The notes under the pieces were generated by a model. That model ran no database searches. It worked only from the letters and a program-made list of their open reading frames with translations, and had not been told where the DNA came from. Shown piece after piece: positions 42,807 to 55,156 of a DNA stretch of 64,000 nucleotides. This DNA comes from Heliocidaris erythrogramma. Lineage: Eukaryota > Echinodermata > Echinoidea > Camarodonta > Echinometridae. The translations under genes were made by a program, and so were the position numbers. Position 1 is the stretch's first letter. Each line of letters opens with the position of its first letter. The DNA is taken from assembly GCA_025617745.1 (NCBI GenBank), contig CM046857.1, positions 30,181,514-30,245,513 of the forward strand, in the 5' to 3' direction.

Positions 42807-45800
42807 TCAAAGTCCATTATCGAGTGGTAAGCATGTAGGACTATCCTTATAATCCCCTGCATCCTCCAGTACACCCCATGGAAGACACCTGAATGGATCA
42901 TTGGTAACATTCTGCCAAGAGACCAACTGCTTCTGAAGATTGACAAGAATGCCTTCGTACTTCCCCTCATAAGCAAGATTATTGACCTCTGTGGGGTCAG
43001 CCATGAGGTCAAAGAGCTCCCACTGGGGTCTGTAGTAGTAGTCTTTGAGCGTCTTGTACCAGTTCAAGGGTTGGTGATTCCTGGTCCTGTTCAAGATGTC
43101 CTGGAAGGTGTGCGAGATGAAGAAGTCTTGATCGATGGGAAATGGCATGGCAAAGTTGAGGTTGTGAATGAGCCTGTACTGCGTAGTCCTGATGACACGC
43201 TGAGGATAGAACATAGTGATCTCATGCAAGTCATGACTTGACAGACTCACATTCCATCCCACAGGTTCAGAGGTCAAAGCTGGCAGGAGGGACTTTCCCG
43301 TCAGTTGAACTGCTCCCTTGAAGATCTTATACCTGGGGTATTTGATGCCAAAGAAGTCCAGGACAGTGGGTGTGATATCCATGAGACTGATGAAAGAATC
43401 ACTGGTTTGACCCCATCGTCCTCGCTGGTAAGGAGATGACACCATGAAGGGTTCCCTAGACCCACACTCATAAAGGTTGGTGCGTCCACTGGTGAATGGG
43501 ATGCCGTTATCCGAGGTGTACATGATTAGGGTATCATCTAGGTATCCTGCTGCTTCTAGTTCTTTCATCATTAAACCAACACCTGATAGACAAAGTACAC
43601 AAAATTATTAGCATTCACATGTGCGCCCTGTATGCGCTCTGTATGTGCCCTGTATATGCGCTAGCAACACGCTGTGCATTCGTTGTTAACTCGCTAGCTT
43701 CTCCCAAATCCTGACAAAAGTTGGGTGCAAAACGACGCACTGATCTTATTTTCCATTTTTTAATTAATTTTCAGTGCACAGGCCGTGCATCGTGTATGTG
43801 TGACTGGGCCATAAAACTCTTTAACATTTTCCCAATATGTTTTATTACATGGAGAGGTCATGAGTTTCTTAAAACAATTTTAAATTGTATGGAATAAACA
43901 TTAATTGATGATTGTGCAGATTCATTTGTGAACTATAAGATATTTATCACTGACCCATAATTTGTATTTGTTATGACAACTTGTATAAATGAAACAAAAG
44001 TAGTTTTCAGAATACCGTCGCAGGCCTCTAAGTATCCAGAGGCCACAAGGCACTTTGCTGTGATGTCCAAGATGGTCCAACTCACTAACCATAGTACCTA
44101 CATGTATGGTCTTGATTTGAAGAGCTGAAGATTATTCTAACCATATTGCAAACATAGTTGTAATGGCTTTTGTCCACTTTTGTCTGGTCAAATGGCTGGC
44201 ACTAAAACTGATATTTGATTTTTTATTCAGGTACCATTCGACAACAGGAAAAAGAATACAAAAGTCAAATTGCTCAGAATTATTACACGATGCTACTCAT
44301 TGATATTAAATTATTAAAAAATAAGATTTTTGTTTTGTTTTAAATGCAATGCACAAAGCAATGTAAATGAAAAGGATGACAACCTAGTGATAGGGTGTAG
44401 GAGGGTCAAAACAGACAAAAATGAGAAAAATGAATACAAAGGATGAAAACAGAAATTAATGAATACACAGAGAGTGACAATCAAGTATAGACTTAAGTAT
44501 AAATGAGAGTTGAGACATGCAAGCACAATAGACCAAAGTGTATTAAGCAGAAGAAAAAGAGCAAACAGGATGATTGGATAAGTCAGGACAGAGAGATGAA
44601 ATTAAGAGAGAAAACCAAATACTACAGACCTTGATCAAGTCTGCTGACTGTTGTGTACTGTGCTGATATATCCTGTCTAGCTACTGGTGTGTCTTGGACA
44701 TGATAAGGTACTATCACATCCTTAGGATCATATCTGGCCGGTGTCCAGTCAGCTATGGTACCCATGTTAGGTTCACCGTTACCAAACTTTTCACAGAACT
44801 GACCAAACTCAGGGTGTGTGTGGCCACAGCGATGTGCATCATGGAAACCAATGTACAGGAAGAAAGGTCTGAAAATTAACAAAAATAGATAGACGTAATG
44901 ACAGTTGATAATCAGCAAATTTATATGTATTTTTGCACATGTTTATAAAGCATAACAAAAATAAGCAATAAAAGAATCTAAAATTTGTAAATGAAGACCA
45001 TTTCATGGTCATTTGTTCCTTTTATGATCTTACTTATAATTTGTACTATAATCACTGGGACAATATCATAGGTAAGACTTCAGCAAGTTTATTACTGGGC
45101 AAAAATTGATGGTAAATACGGACGTTAAAGTATAGAAACTATCGAAGGTACACACACTTTTTAGACACAGTTGTGTGCGAACTTGTGAAGCATACAAAAT
45201 CAACATGTATATCTACTCAATTAATATATATTTTCTACAATTGATCTCTTTTGTAATGAACCAACATTTTTATGTCTTATGTAAACCCTGGTGGAAGGTA
45301 CAACTGGCCCATCCCCTTTCAGACATCATCTAGCATTCCTTCAGTACTCAGAAAGAATCCCCCAAACCTATTACAGAATCTTGGTTTTGCCCCAGGTTAA
45401 AGCACAAATCCATGCAAATGTCTACCCCACAAGCTCAAACAAAGTATATTATACCTGTAACTCTTAGCCAACATACATGTACATCAATTAGGATAGAACT
45501 TTCTAGTTTTTTTCCCTCCAAATAAGTGTTGAAAGAGATTGCAACAATAATAGAAGTTACATTCACTTCATATAACAATGACACATCCATATCAATTTGA
45601 AATCTTTTAGGGGGAGATGTGGATAAAATCACTGCATTATGTGTGCTACATAGTACACAACATATGTAGGGCTTGTCTTAGCCCTGTACATCATTTACCT
45701 GGTATCATTACTCTGTAGGAATTCTCGGGCAAATTGTTTCATCAAAGTGATGTTCCTTCCAACCTGCATAATAGGATAGCCATCTTCTGGGGTCTTGGAG

Positions 45801-48800
45801 TAATCGAAAGGGTATACTGCTTCTGGGCCAACATGCTTCTTTCCAATGATTCCTGTGAAATACAACCATTAAAAAAAATAACTGCATTTTATCCTTCTTT
45901 GAATAATCAGGATTCTCTTCTACATTTCTTTTACTGATGATATCATACCCCGGTCACACCAACAAGACTTATACCATACCATAAAATTACACCAAAAGGC
46001 CAAGAATATATTGGTTCAAAGTCAGTCTGTGGTGAGTCTGTGGTGTGACTGAGGTATAACAATCCAAATGAAGATAGAGGTGACTCAGTTTTGAAACCAA
46101 TGAGAAATATATATTTTTATTGAAAATGAAATAATTTAAGCAACACTGAAAAATGCATGATTGGGACTTTAAAAAGAACGTGATTTATTTTAATATTATT
46201 TCCCCTTTAACCTTTGAGTTATACCAGCATGTTACATTTCTATGGAACACAGACCAATTGAAATGTGTGTTTTACGGGGGAAAAATGTTGTACTGAACAA
46301 CATTAAATGCCATTGTACTAATGTAGGTTTAAACCAACATTGGGTGATTTCACCTTCGGTGTTGGTGTTTGGTGTTAGTGTCTATTTATCTATATTTGAT
46401 CTAACACCGACTATGAAATGAGAAAAAAGTCAGCCGGTGTTAGGTGTTGATCTCTGATTTTTTGACGCAGTTCCGGTTGGCGGTGTTTATTTTTTGTTAA
46501 TAATCGTCTGCTGTACCAAGCTCGGCCGCCGGTGTTTAATTTCATGTACAAATTCCCATTCACTAACACTATACCCCTAGGGATTAAGAAATATCGATTT
46601 CACGGTCGGTGTTGGTGTTGGTGTTGCTAGCTGTGGAAAATTTTGCTGATTAGTCATGAGAAATAAAGACAGTAGGCGTCATTCGAAGTGTAATTTCATA
46701 GGTTCATATAGGCCTGAAATTAGATCTAGGCCAACATTTGGTCTAACGTTCGATCTAGAGCACACAGAAAGGAACTACTTTTGCTTTTTAAATGGGCTGA
46801 AGGAGTGAATAAAACATCCTACCTAATTTTCTTTTTAAGATAGATTTGATAAAAATGACATTAGATATTCCGTAGTTAAAGACCCAGAGAATCCACATCA
46901 TTTACTAGGATGAGATTTAAATCAATATTTACAATACAAAAGTCATGAAACTTCATGGCTAATCTGAGCCAATGCCTGAAATTTGGCTGTTTGCCCTGTA
47001 CGCACTACGCCGTCCGATCCGGCGTCTAGCTGCATTAGCTACCGTAGCACTTTCTGCTGCAAGTGAGAAACTCGAGAGAAATCATATCTAAACTTACTGT
47101 TCTTGTCAAGACTATCCATTTCTGTGAAGTTTCTTACCACACTCTAGATCAAATAATTATTTCTTTTAGAATTACCGGACTACTCGTGTAATTTAACGAT
47201 ATTCTAGACTAATAACTTAATAGTTTTAAATAATTTTTGTCCTTCGTTAAAAATGGTGCTGACGCCATTGCCAGTGTTAGGATATCTGTATCGGCTCCTT
47301 AATCTGAACAGCGGTGTTTGAGCTCGATTTTAGGATAATTTTCGCTCTAAACACCATCACCGAGCGTGAAATAACCCATTGTTTGCTTATTTCACCTTAC
47401 CACTTTTGTGTCAATGCTTGTTAACAGAATCATTTTATTCTCAGGGTTTGAAGCTTTCTGATAATATATAAATGTATTAAATTATGAAGAAAATGCATGA
47501 ATTTCTACTTTAAGCATAGAGTAAGCTGTTGCACTGATTGTACACAATGATGTGCTGAATGAGTGTGCCATGTAAAAGGTAATCAGATTATCCCTTCATA
47601 TTATTTCCCACAGAGTTCTATATCCTCCAATTATCACAGCTCACACCTTGTAAGCCAGAGTGCTTCTATAGACAAAAGGAGACACAGTGTTTCAACAAAC
47701 AAAAGTAACATCACACAGGGTTGGAGATTCTTTCTCTTATTTCACTGGGTTATGAACATCCAATTGTGATGAGTTATATATCGTTCTAAAGCTATAAAGA
47801 ATCTGCTCTTCTGGAATCAGAACTGATCATATCTAACAATTTACAGGTATTATTGGTTGTGGCTTAGGGTAATACAATCCTCTTATCAACTCTGACCCTT
47901 ACCTCTATTGTTTGGTGATTATTTTGTCCTCTTGCTTCTTTAATCTACCATCTACAAGATTTGTCAGCATGGTCCTTCTGTTAGATCTTTTCTCTGGACC
48001 TAAGCCTACTTTAGAAACTTTTATCAATATCTAAACTCTGTTCAGCAAATAGGACCTTATTCCATGACAGCCCATCGCCCCTATTACTCAAACTGTCTCA
48101 GAACTAGTAACTATCTCATCAAACACATATTTAACTAGATGAATCTTTGATCGCGCGCGGTCGGAATTTATGCCTCCGCCATCACCAGATTGGAAATGTA
48201 TGGCATACATGTACACTCTAAAAAGGATTGGTCCAACAAAATTACAAATCTTTTCACTTAAAAAGCACAGGAGACAGAAAAATCTATTTCATTTCATTTT
48301 CATCCCGTACAAATAAAAAACTTACCATTGATGACTTACAATCATCAAATACACCAAGGAAATAGATATTTTACGGCAAATAGACCACTGTCACCTTGAA
48401 ATTTCTGAAATAGGTAAGCCTAGACTCCATACATCACTTTGACCTTGAGACCCCAAGATCTAACCAGTTCACTGTCCCTCCCATATGAATACATTGGCCA
48501 AGTTAGAAGCTGATCCGCCAAACGGTTGCTAGGTTATCACAAGAACGACCCATTTTTATGTATATAATGGCCTCTATGACCTTTGAACTTTGACCTTGAG
48601 ACCCTAAAATCTAATCCGTTCATCGTCCCTCACATATGCATACATGGGCCAAGTTAGAGGTTGATCCGTCAAACAGTTCTTCAGTTATCGCAAGAAATAA
48701 CCATTTTTATGTACATAATTACGTCTGTGACCTTTGACCTTTGACCTTGAGACCCCAAGATCTAACCAGTTCACTGTCCCTCCCATATGAATACATTGGC

Positions 48801-51800
48801 CAAGTTAGAAGCTGATCCGCCAAACGGTTGCTAGGTTATCACAAGAACGACCCATTTTTATGTATATAATGACCTCTATGACCTTTGAACTTTGACCTTG
48901 AGACCGTAAAATCTAATCAGTTCATCGTCCCTCCCATATGCATACATGGGCCAAGTTAGAAGCTGATCCGTCAAACAGTTCTGAAGTTATTGCGAGAACG
49001 AACCATTTTTATGTACATAATGACCTCTGTGACCTTTGACCTTTGACCTTGAGACCCCAAAATCTAATCAGTTCATTGTCCCTCCCATATGCATACATGG
49101 GCCAAGTTACAAACTGATAAAAAAAAAACGGTTTTGAAGTTATCGCGAGAACGAAAAGGGGACGGACGGACGACCCGAAAACATAATGCCTCCGGCACCA
49201 CCTACGGTGGGCAGAGGCATAAAAATACATACTTGGGCAAACAAGCAGTCAAAAATTTTAAATTTAAATATTAATGAAGGTTTCGAGTTATTGACCTTGT
49301 GGGCCACTCTTGTGTATTTTTATATCAAATAACAATCGAGTCTCACAAAGCATCTAGTCAGAATAAGCACACATCACAATGCCATTCAATGCACACCATT
49401 TACATTCATGTTTGTTTCAGAAAAGAATCTACATGAACAGTGTATTTATGGGAAGATAAGGATGAATACATGTATTAATTTGTCAAATACAAAATCATTA
49501 TTATGTCCTACAAATTGGCAATCTTTTGCTGCAGTATGTATCATTTACACAGGGACAATGTACAGATACAATTTACATATCTATCTATTGTTTTCTTAGA
49601 GTTAAATAAAGGGAAAAAAACATTCTTTCTAACTTGAAGACAGGATAATGCCATTTTAAAAACAGTTTTTCCTGGATAAACTAAATCCCTGAAATCTAAA
49701 TCTCCATGAATCACTGACCTGTACGCACTCCCGCTTGGCCCAGGAGCAGAGGCAAGCTTCTGACTTCATCGAATGACGTGAAATGATGGTAGCCATTGAG
49801 TAGTCCATACATTCCATTCTGATGCTGGGGTAGTCCCGTCATGATGACAGAGCGACTTGGTGAACAGCTGCTGACAGAGGTATAGGCATGCTTGAAGACC
49901 AGACTTCGCTTGCCCAATGCATCTAGGTGAGGAGTCTTGACAACAGAGTTGTTGTATACTCCCATCTCAAACCCACCATCATCAGCTATAAAAGAGAGGT
50001 ATTATAGTATCAGCATAGTAAGTTATTGACTTGAAAAGATTATCATCTTCATTACCATCATCATCATCATCATCACAATCATCACCATCACAATCATCAC
50101 AATCGTCATAATCATCATAATCATCATCCTCATTGTCATCATCACTGTCATCGTTATCATCATCAATCATCGTTTTCACTATCAATTATCCTCATCTTCA
50201 TCATAATCTTCATCATCATCATCATCATTGTCATCATCATTATTGTCCTCATCATCACCATCAGGCATCACTACCATCGTCACTATCAGTCATCATCACT
50301 CAAGAAACTCATCATCATTGTCATCACACATTCAGTCATCATTCTCATCATCACCTTCATCATGCACCATCATCCTTGATCATTGTCATCATCACCATCA
50401 ACAGACAACATCATATATCACCATCATCCTCATCATCATCACTTAAAGGACAAGTAACCCCACGTGATATTCTAGATGCACCTATTGTCTGCTACGTCTT
50501 TCCATGGAGGCTGCCATTTTGTGCATGACACGGATCATTAGGTACCATATGCATTGATAATAGCCTACCTTTACAACAGATACGTCGCTTTGTTCTGATT
50601 GTATTACGATTGTTATTGGCCATGGGCCTAGATAATTGACGACCCATGAGTTCTAATAGCCATCCTGTAAAGCAGATTCCTCGCTTTGTTTTGGTATTGT
50701 TACGATTGTCTCCGTCCTTGACGTCAATTCTCCGTCCTTGACGTATATTTTTTATGAAGTATATTTTTTATGAACAAATTAAGACCTTTTAAAAAATATA
50801 TAAAACTAAACTTACATTTCAGAATATGTGACTTTATCTAATATATATTTGTCCTCTAAAAATCAATTACAAGTTAACGATGAAGGAAATTTTACTTGGG
50901 ATGAAAAATATGTTCGTGTACACATAAAGTAATGGCAGCCCCCTTATTATTGCTAGCAGACGATAACTTGGCTGGAAAATAGTGATTTATATCTATATCC
51001 TGTGTTTTTACATGAAATTGCATGTATCAAATAAGAGGCATATACTACACCATTCAAAATAAGCTAATTCATACGCTGAGGTTAATTTCCCTTTAATATC
51101 ACCATCAATAAACATGATCATCACCACCATCATGCACCATCATCACCAACAACATCATCACCATGCCTACTCCTAATTACCGTGCCCCTTGGACCCTGGG
51201 GGTCGTTTCATCAAATCAACTCCATGACAGTCATAACTCTTGTCGGTGATCTACAGAAATGTCATGGACTTGAAAAACTTTTTCACGAAGACATAATAAA
51301 CGACGACTCATCAGCTAAAAACCATAGTCTATATCACAGTCCATTGGATTTCTTGTCAATTACCCAAACAGACTTTGAGGCTCAGTTGTCCTTAAACTGT
51401 TCCATAATGTAAAAAATGGCAGCGAAAATTAATACTGATGATACAAACATCTTGTTTACATGAAAAGATGTGTTACTTATGGCATCTTAGAATTTATGAA
51501 ATTGAGAAAACTCAAGGATGCTTTTGTGATGTTCGAATCTACACTTGTAAATAAGAGGATACCGTAATTGACTAATTATGGAAAGAAGACCCAAATCGTG
51601 TACACTTTAGATAAAATTATTAAATTAAGATATCTTACGACCCAATTCTTAACATTCATTTTTAAATAATACATTTAATATCATTGATATCAAAGCATTG
51701 CATGAAAAGGGAAAAATATAACAAAAATGCATACATGATAAATTGTCATCGATTACATTGATCTGTATACAGACTGTTCCGTTTTCGACGCTTTTTCTAT

Positions 51801-52900
51801 GGTAAACCGATGTGGGTGTTTTTAATATTAATCTCATTTACTTGTTTGGGGGTCAAGAAGTCATAAGAACATATTGTCCGTCTGTAAAATATTATGATAA
51901 AAAGATTATTAAAACTATTTGATTTAAGAGAATAAAAGGAATGTGTTGGAGATCAGGAAATAAATTTTCTCTTTACTTACATTTTTTATTTTTTCGCAGC
52001 CCATAGACTAACTAAAAAGCTGGCTTGTGATGGCGTTCTAAAAAGATATGACAGGTTTGGAGTACCGACAAGTCACTTGTCAGGGAAGTTGTCAATGATC
52101 TTTGGCTTTGTGAAACAGTTCTAAGCGGACATGTTGAGCGAGAGCGTCGAGATGTCACTGATCTTGTCGTTATGACGGTTTGATGAAACGACCCCCAGGA
52201 AATGTACACAATGACTACGATAGCTAGTTACGCGAGAATCGACAGGAAATTACAGATTTCATATTGTTTGGAATTATCTTTTCCAGCAGTCATCGGTGAG
52301 TTGAATTTATTGTATTTCTTGGTCTTGGATATGTTGGGGTCGGTTTTTGTAAATTAAATGCCGATTTTGAGTGAATGTTGGTGACTTTGGCTATACAATA
52401 GCGTTTATTCCGTTGAAAATTATCAGAATTTCAATAATAAAAACACAAGAAACTTGACCAAATATTCACTTGGTCAGGCGGATTTAATGGTGGCTGGGCA
52501 TAACGACTTTGGCTGTGACTTTTTGTTTTGTCATGTTCGTGCAGTGGTGTTTGAAAGAGTTGAGGTGTATGACTGCCTAGATTCTACACACGAAGTATAG
52601 TCATGTAGGCCTAGCTATATGAGTGGTGTGCCCCAACTTAACTCTCGATGCTGGAGCTGGAAGGCTCGTGCCTTGGCTAGCGGTTCGGTGTGAAACCCTA
52701 CCCCAGTGCTCCGGCGGGGTACTTTACCGGGCAGCTGCAAACACACTTATTTCATTTGTGACTTTTTGTGTCTTTCTGTCTTTATTTCAAATCTTTCAAA
52801 GTAAAATATACTTACCAACGAGGACAAGGACATTTTTTCCTGATGTCAAGCCACTCTGAAGCGAGAGCAGTAGCAGAAACCAATTAAACATGGATTTCAT
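42807..52900 (-). CDS. SGSH: N-sulfoglucosamine sulfohydrolase (heparan N-sulfatase, sulfamidase)
   Basis: Five coding exons in transcript order: 52900-52816, 49985-49719, 45852-45699, 44868-44630, 43582-42807. They give 506 aa (human 502) with phases 1, 1, 2, 1. The enzyme removes N-linked sulfate from glucosamine during lysosomal heparan sulfate breakdown; loss causes Sanfilippo A disease in humans. Seen: a signal peptide ([20 protein letters not shown]), metal-binding D30-D31 in VLVADDGGFE, the sulfatase motif SSCSPSRS with C69 as the residue converted to formylglycine (human C70), [11 protein letters not shown] (K123/H124), [32 protein letters not shown] (D273, N274), [17 protein letters not shown] and [16 protein letters not shown]. 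All expected catalytic residues are present, so it should be active. It is divergent from RSL1D1. Confidence 0.97.
43583..44629. other. SGSH intron 4, no supported feature
   Basis: AT-rich. The segment 43620-43810 has GTGCGCCCTGTATGCGCTCT-type repeats and TGTGTGACTGGGCC, suggesting an old repeat, but its ends are unclear. Confidence 0.35.
44869..45698. other. SGSH intron 3, no supported feature
   Basis: AT-rich intronic sequence without recognisable repeats or coding similarity. Confidence 0.4.
45945..46057. repeat. 113-bp MITE in SGSH intron 2
   Basis: ATACCCCGGTCACACCA at the left is inverted at the right as TGGTGTGACTGAGGTAT. No coding content. Confidence 0.6.
46339..47380. mobile_element. 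1-kb element with 42-bp-scale inverted ends and GGTGTT repeats
   Basis: Left end ATTGGGTGATTTCACCTTCG, continuing GTGTTGGTGTTT, is inverted at the right as AAACACCATCACCGAGCGTG, continuing AAATAACCCATT. Clusters of GGTGTT (46357-46380, 46434-46450, 46480-46530, 46605-46625) resemble subterminal binding repeats of a transposase. No coding frame is present. The family is not identified. Confidence 0.65.
47397..47515. repeat. Single arm of the 42521-42786 MITE
   Basis: TTTTGTGTCAATGCTTGTTA, AGAATCATTTTATTCTCAGG and ATGAATTTCTACTTTAAG match the right arm of the MITE at 42676-42786. The left arm is absent; the 46339-47380 element lies where it would be, so insertion may have separated or replaced it. 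The rest to 48168 shows nothing I can name. Confidence 0.6.
48169..49221. repeat. TATGCCTCCGCC element, long copy with five to six tandem units
   Basis: Starts TATGCCTCCGCCATCACCAG and ends CCTACGGTGGGCAGAGGCATA. Units of about 180-240 bp repeat GTGACCTTTGACCTTTGACC, CCAAGTTAGAAGCTGATCCG and AACCATTTTTATGTACATAA. TGACCTTTGACCTTTGACCT occurs near 48728 and 49030, giving overlapping DR1 motifs in each. It lies in SGSH intron 2. Confidence 0.75.
50040..50442. repeat. (ATC)n/(CATCAT)n microsatellite in SGSH intron 1
   Basis: About 400 bp of imperfect CAT/TCA trinucleotides, continuing at 51097-51175 after an inserted element. It explains the spurious His/Ser and Asp-rich frames on the two strands. 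Confidence 0.85.
50443..51096. repeat. 650-bp inverted-repeat element inserted in the ATC microsatellite
   Basis: Ends TTAAAGGACAAGTAACC and GGTTAATTTCCCTTTAA are roughly inverted, and trinucleotide repeats continue on both sides. No coding frame. It shares the TTAAAGG end style of the other foldback MITEs here. Confidence 0.55.
51196..52198. mobile_element. 1-kb element with CTGGGGGTCGTTTCATCAAA ends
   Basis: Left end CTGGGGGTCGTTTCATCAAA (51196) is the exact inverse of the right end TTTGATGAAACGACCCCCAG (ending 52198). Subterminal TGACAGTCATAACTCTTGTC and GATCTTGTCGTTATGACGG also pair loosely. No transposase frame is seen. The small MITE at 27939-28035 has related ends. Confidence 0.75.
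52199..52620 (+). repeat. Unclassified A-B-C repeat, partial copy (end of B plus C)
   Basis: It starts GAAATGTACACAATGACTAC, matching the end of block B at 53895, keeps the donor-like CG|GTGAGTTGAATTTATTG, then block C (GGGGTCGGTTTTTGTAAATT, ACACACGAAGTATAG). It is more diverged than the 53-54 kb copies. The left part is cut off where the 51196-52198 element begins. Confidence 0.7.
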
Positions 52901-53095
52901 GATAATACGGTAGGATACCATACCAAACATGCCTAGGCCTATATGTTGTTGCGCGATAAGCTATCCGTCATATCATGTCCGTGCGATCGAATCAAGCTCA
53001 ACGTTGAGGGCCTTTTATCCACACGTGTGTGCAAAATTGAAGATTATTTTGAAGACTATTATTTAACTCAAGCTTTACCTTGATTATCTGACAGA
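52901..53095. promoter_or_regulatory. Compact divergent promoter of SGSH and RSL1D1
   Basis: Only 195 bp separate the SGSH ATG (minus, 52900) from the RSL1D1 ATG (plus, 53096). The interval is moderately CpG-containing (TTGCGCGATAAGC, GTGCGATCGAATC). It contains an extended palindromic E-box, ACACGTGT, with CACGTG at 53022-53027. Both genes must start within or very near it unless upstream non-coding exons exist. CACGTG is the core bound by MYC/MAX and MiT/TFE factors; use here is inferred. Confidence 0.7.
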
Positions 53096-55112
53096 ATGGA
53101 TAGAACAATTGACCAATCAATAAAGAGGGAAAAGGTGAGTTAGATCAGCTACAAAGTTTGCTTTACACAAAGTTACATGTAGAAATCAGACGACATAATT
53201 TAAGTTAAATGAGTTTGTGTGGTCCCATGCAGAGGTATTCATGTGCCATAATTCTGAGTTAGAGCAGATAACCCATGTATGCAATGTATGTAGTGCGTGG
53301 TGAGTAGTGACACTCCCGGGTACATTTCTGTAAAATAGTTGGTATTTTCTGTCGCATGTACTAAAGGTATGGGGGGGAAAATAAGATAAATATTTTAAAT
53401 ACTTGCTTTCAAATTCAGCCCTTAAAAATCTCACTCCTACCTCAAATGGCCGTTAGGAACACTCCCGGGTACATTTCTGTAAAATAGTTGGTATTTTCTG
53501 TCGCATGTACTAAAGGTATGGGGGGGAAAATAAGATAAATATTTTAAATACTTGCTTTCAAATTCAGCCCTTAAAAATCTCACTCCTACCTCAAATGGCC
53601 GTTAGGAAGAACTTTTGATATTTACAGCAAAATCCAAAGTCAAAATCTTGTCCAAAACCGGAGAAATCCCCGCCGATTTGTTTCGCGATCGCGTGTTGTT
53701 TACAAACTGCCGATGTCTTAGACTAAAATCGGCCAATATAATTTTTGTCCACGAAGAAACTCGGGATCGCAAGGGCACATCGATCTTTACGATCGCGCAC
53801 ACAGAAAATCGGAACTTTTCCGTGTACGCCATAGGGACCGAATTTTTGAGGACAAAACTCTTTTGGGGAGATGTCAGCGCCCGCGGCGACCAGGAAATGT
53901 ACACAATGACTCCGATAGCTCGTTTCGCGAGAATCAACAGTAAATTGCGGATTTCATTTTTGGAAATATCTTTTCCAACATTGGTGAGTTGAATTTATTG
54001 TATTTCTTGGATATTTTGGGGTCGGTTTTTGAAAATTAAATGCCGATTTTGAGTGAATATTGGTGACTTTTGTGCAGTGGTGTTTTAAAAAGATGAGGTG
54101 TATGACTGCCTACATTATACACACGAAGTATAGGAATGTACCTATGAGTGGTTAGGAAGAACTTTTGATATTTACAGCAAAATCCAAAGTCAAAATCTTG
54201 TCCAAAACCGGAGAAATCCCCGCCGATTTGTTTCGCGATCGCGTGTTGTTTACAAACTGCCGATGTCTTAGACTAAAATCGGCCAATATAATTTTTGTCC
54301 ACGAAGAAACTCGGGATCGCAAGCGCACATCGATCTTTACGATCGCGCACACAGAAAATCGGAACTTTTCCGTGTACGCCATAGGGACCGAATTTTTGAG
54401 GACAAAACTCTTTTGGGGAGATGTCAGCGCCCGCGGCGACCAGGAAATGTACACAATGACTCCGATAGCTCGTTTCGCGAGAATCAACAGTAAATTGCGG
54501 ATTTCATTTTTGGAAATATCTTTTCCAACATTGGTGAGTTGAATTTATTGTATTTCTTGGATATTTTGGGGTCGGTTTTTGAAAATTAAATGCCGATTTT
54601 GAGTGAATATTGGTGACTTTTGTGCAGTGGTGTTTTAAAAAGATGAGGTGTATGACTGCCTACATTATACACACGAAGTATAGGAATGTACCTATGAGTG
54701 AGTAGTGACTAGCTGTTAGAGGTCAATTCCACAGTAACGGAAGGACAATCACACACAAACTGTATCTAAATGTCCTTCCATTACCGTGGAATTAACCTAG
54801 ACTAGATTATGAGGATTGGGATCAGGGGAGCCGGTGGGCATGTGCATGATGTGGGGGGAGGGGGGAGGGGAGGGGGAATGCGTGCAGCCATGAAGCCCCC
54901 CATTGAAACTTTCTGTCACCAAATTTGGGAAAGACTTCCATATGTACCCTCCACTAAAATTGTCCCAAATTACAGCTCTAGCTTACATTCTAAAAGAGGG
55001 CGATTTTTTGATGGGGGTTGAGTAAAAAATGGGGCCTGGAAATTTTTGGGGGGCTATTATAAAAGAAAAAGAAAAAAAAAAAAAAAAAAAAAGAATTCTT
55101 TCTCTGTGTGTG

Positions 55113-55156
<44 letters not shown>

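Noticed and set aside
49982-50528. Asp-rich and His-rich proteins
   Set aside because: Translation of an ATC trinucleotide repeat in SGSH intron 1.
53615-54542. Two 125-residue protein-coding genes (and 111-residue frames on the other strand)
   Set aside because: They are copies of one repeat block. The third copy (27 kb) is frameshifted, both strands are open because the block is CpG-rich, and no known domain was recognised.
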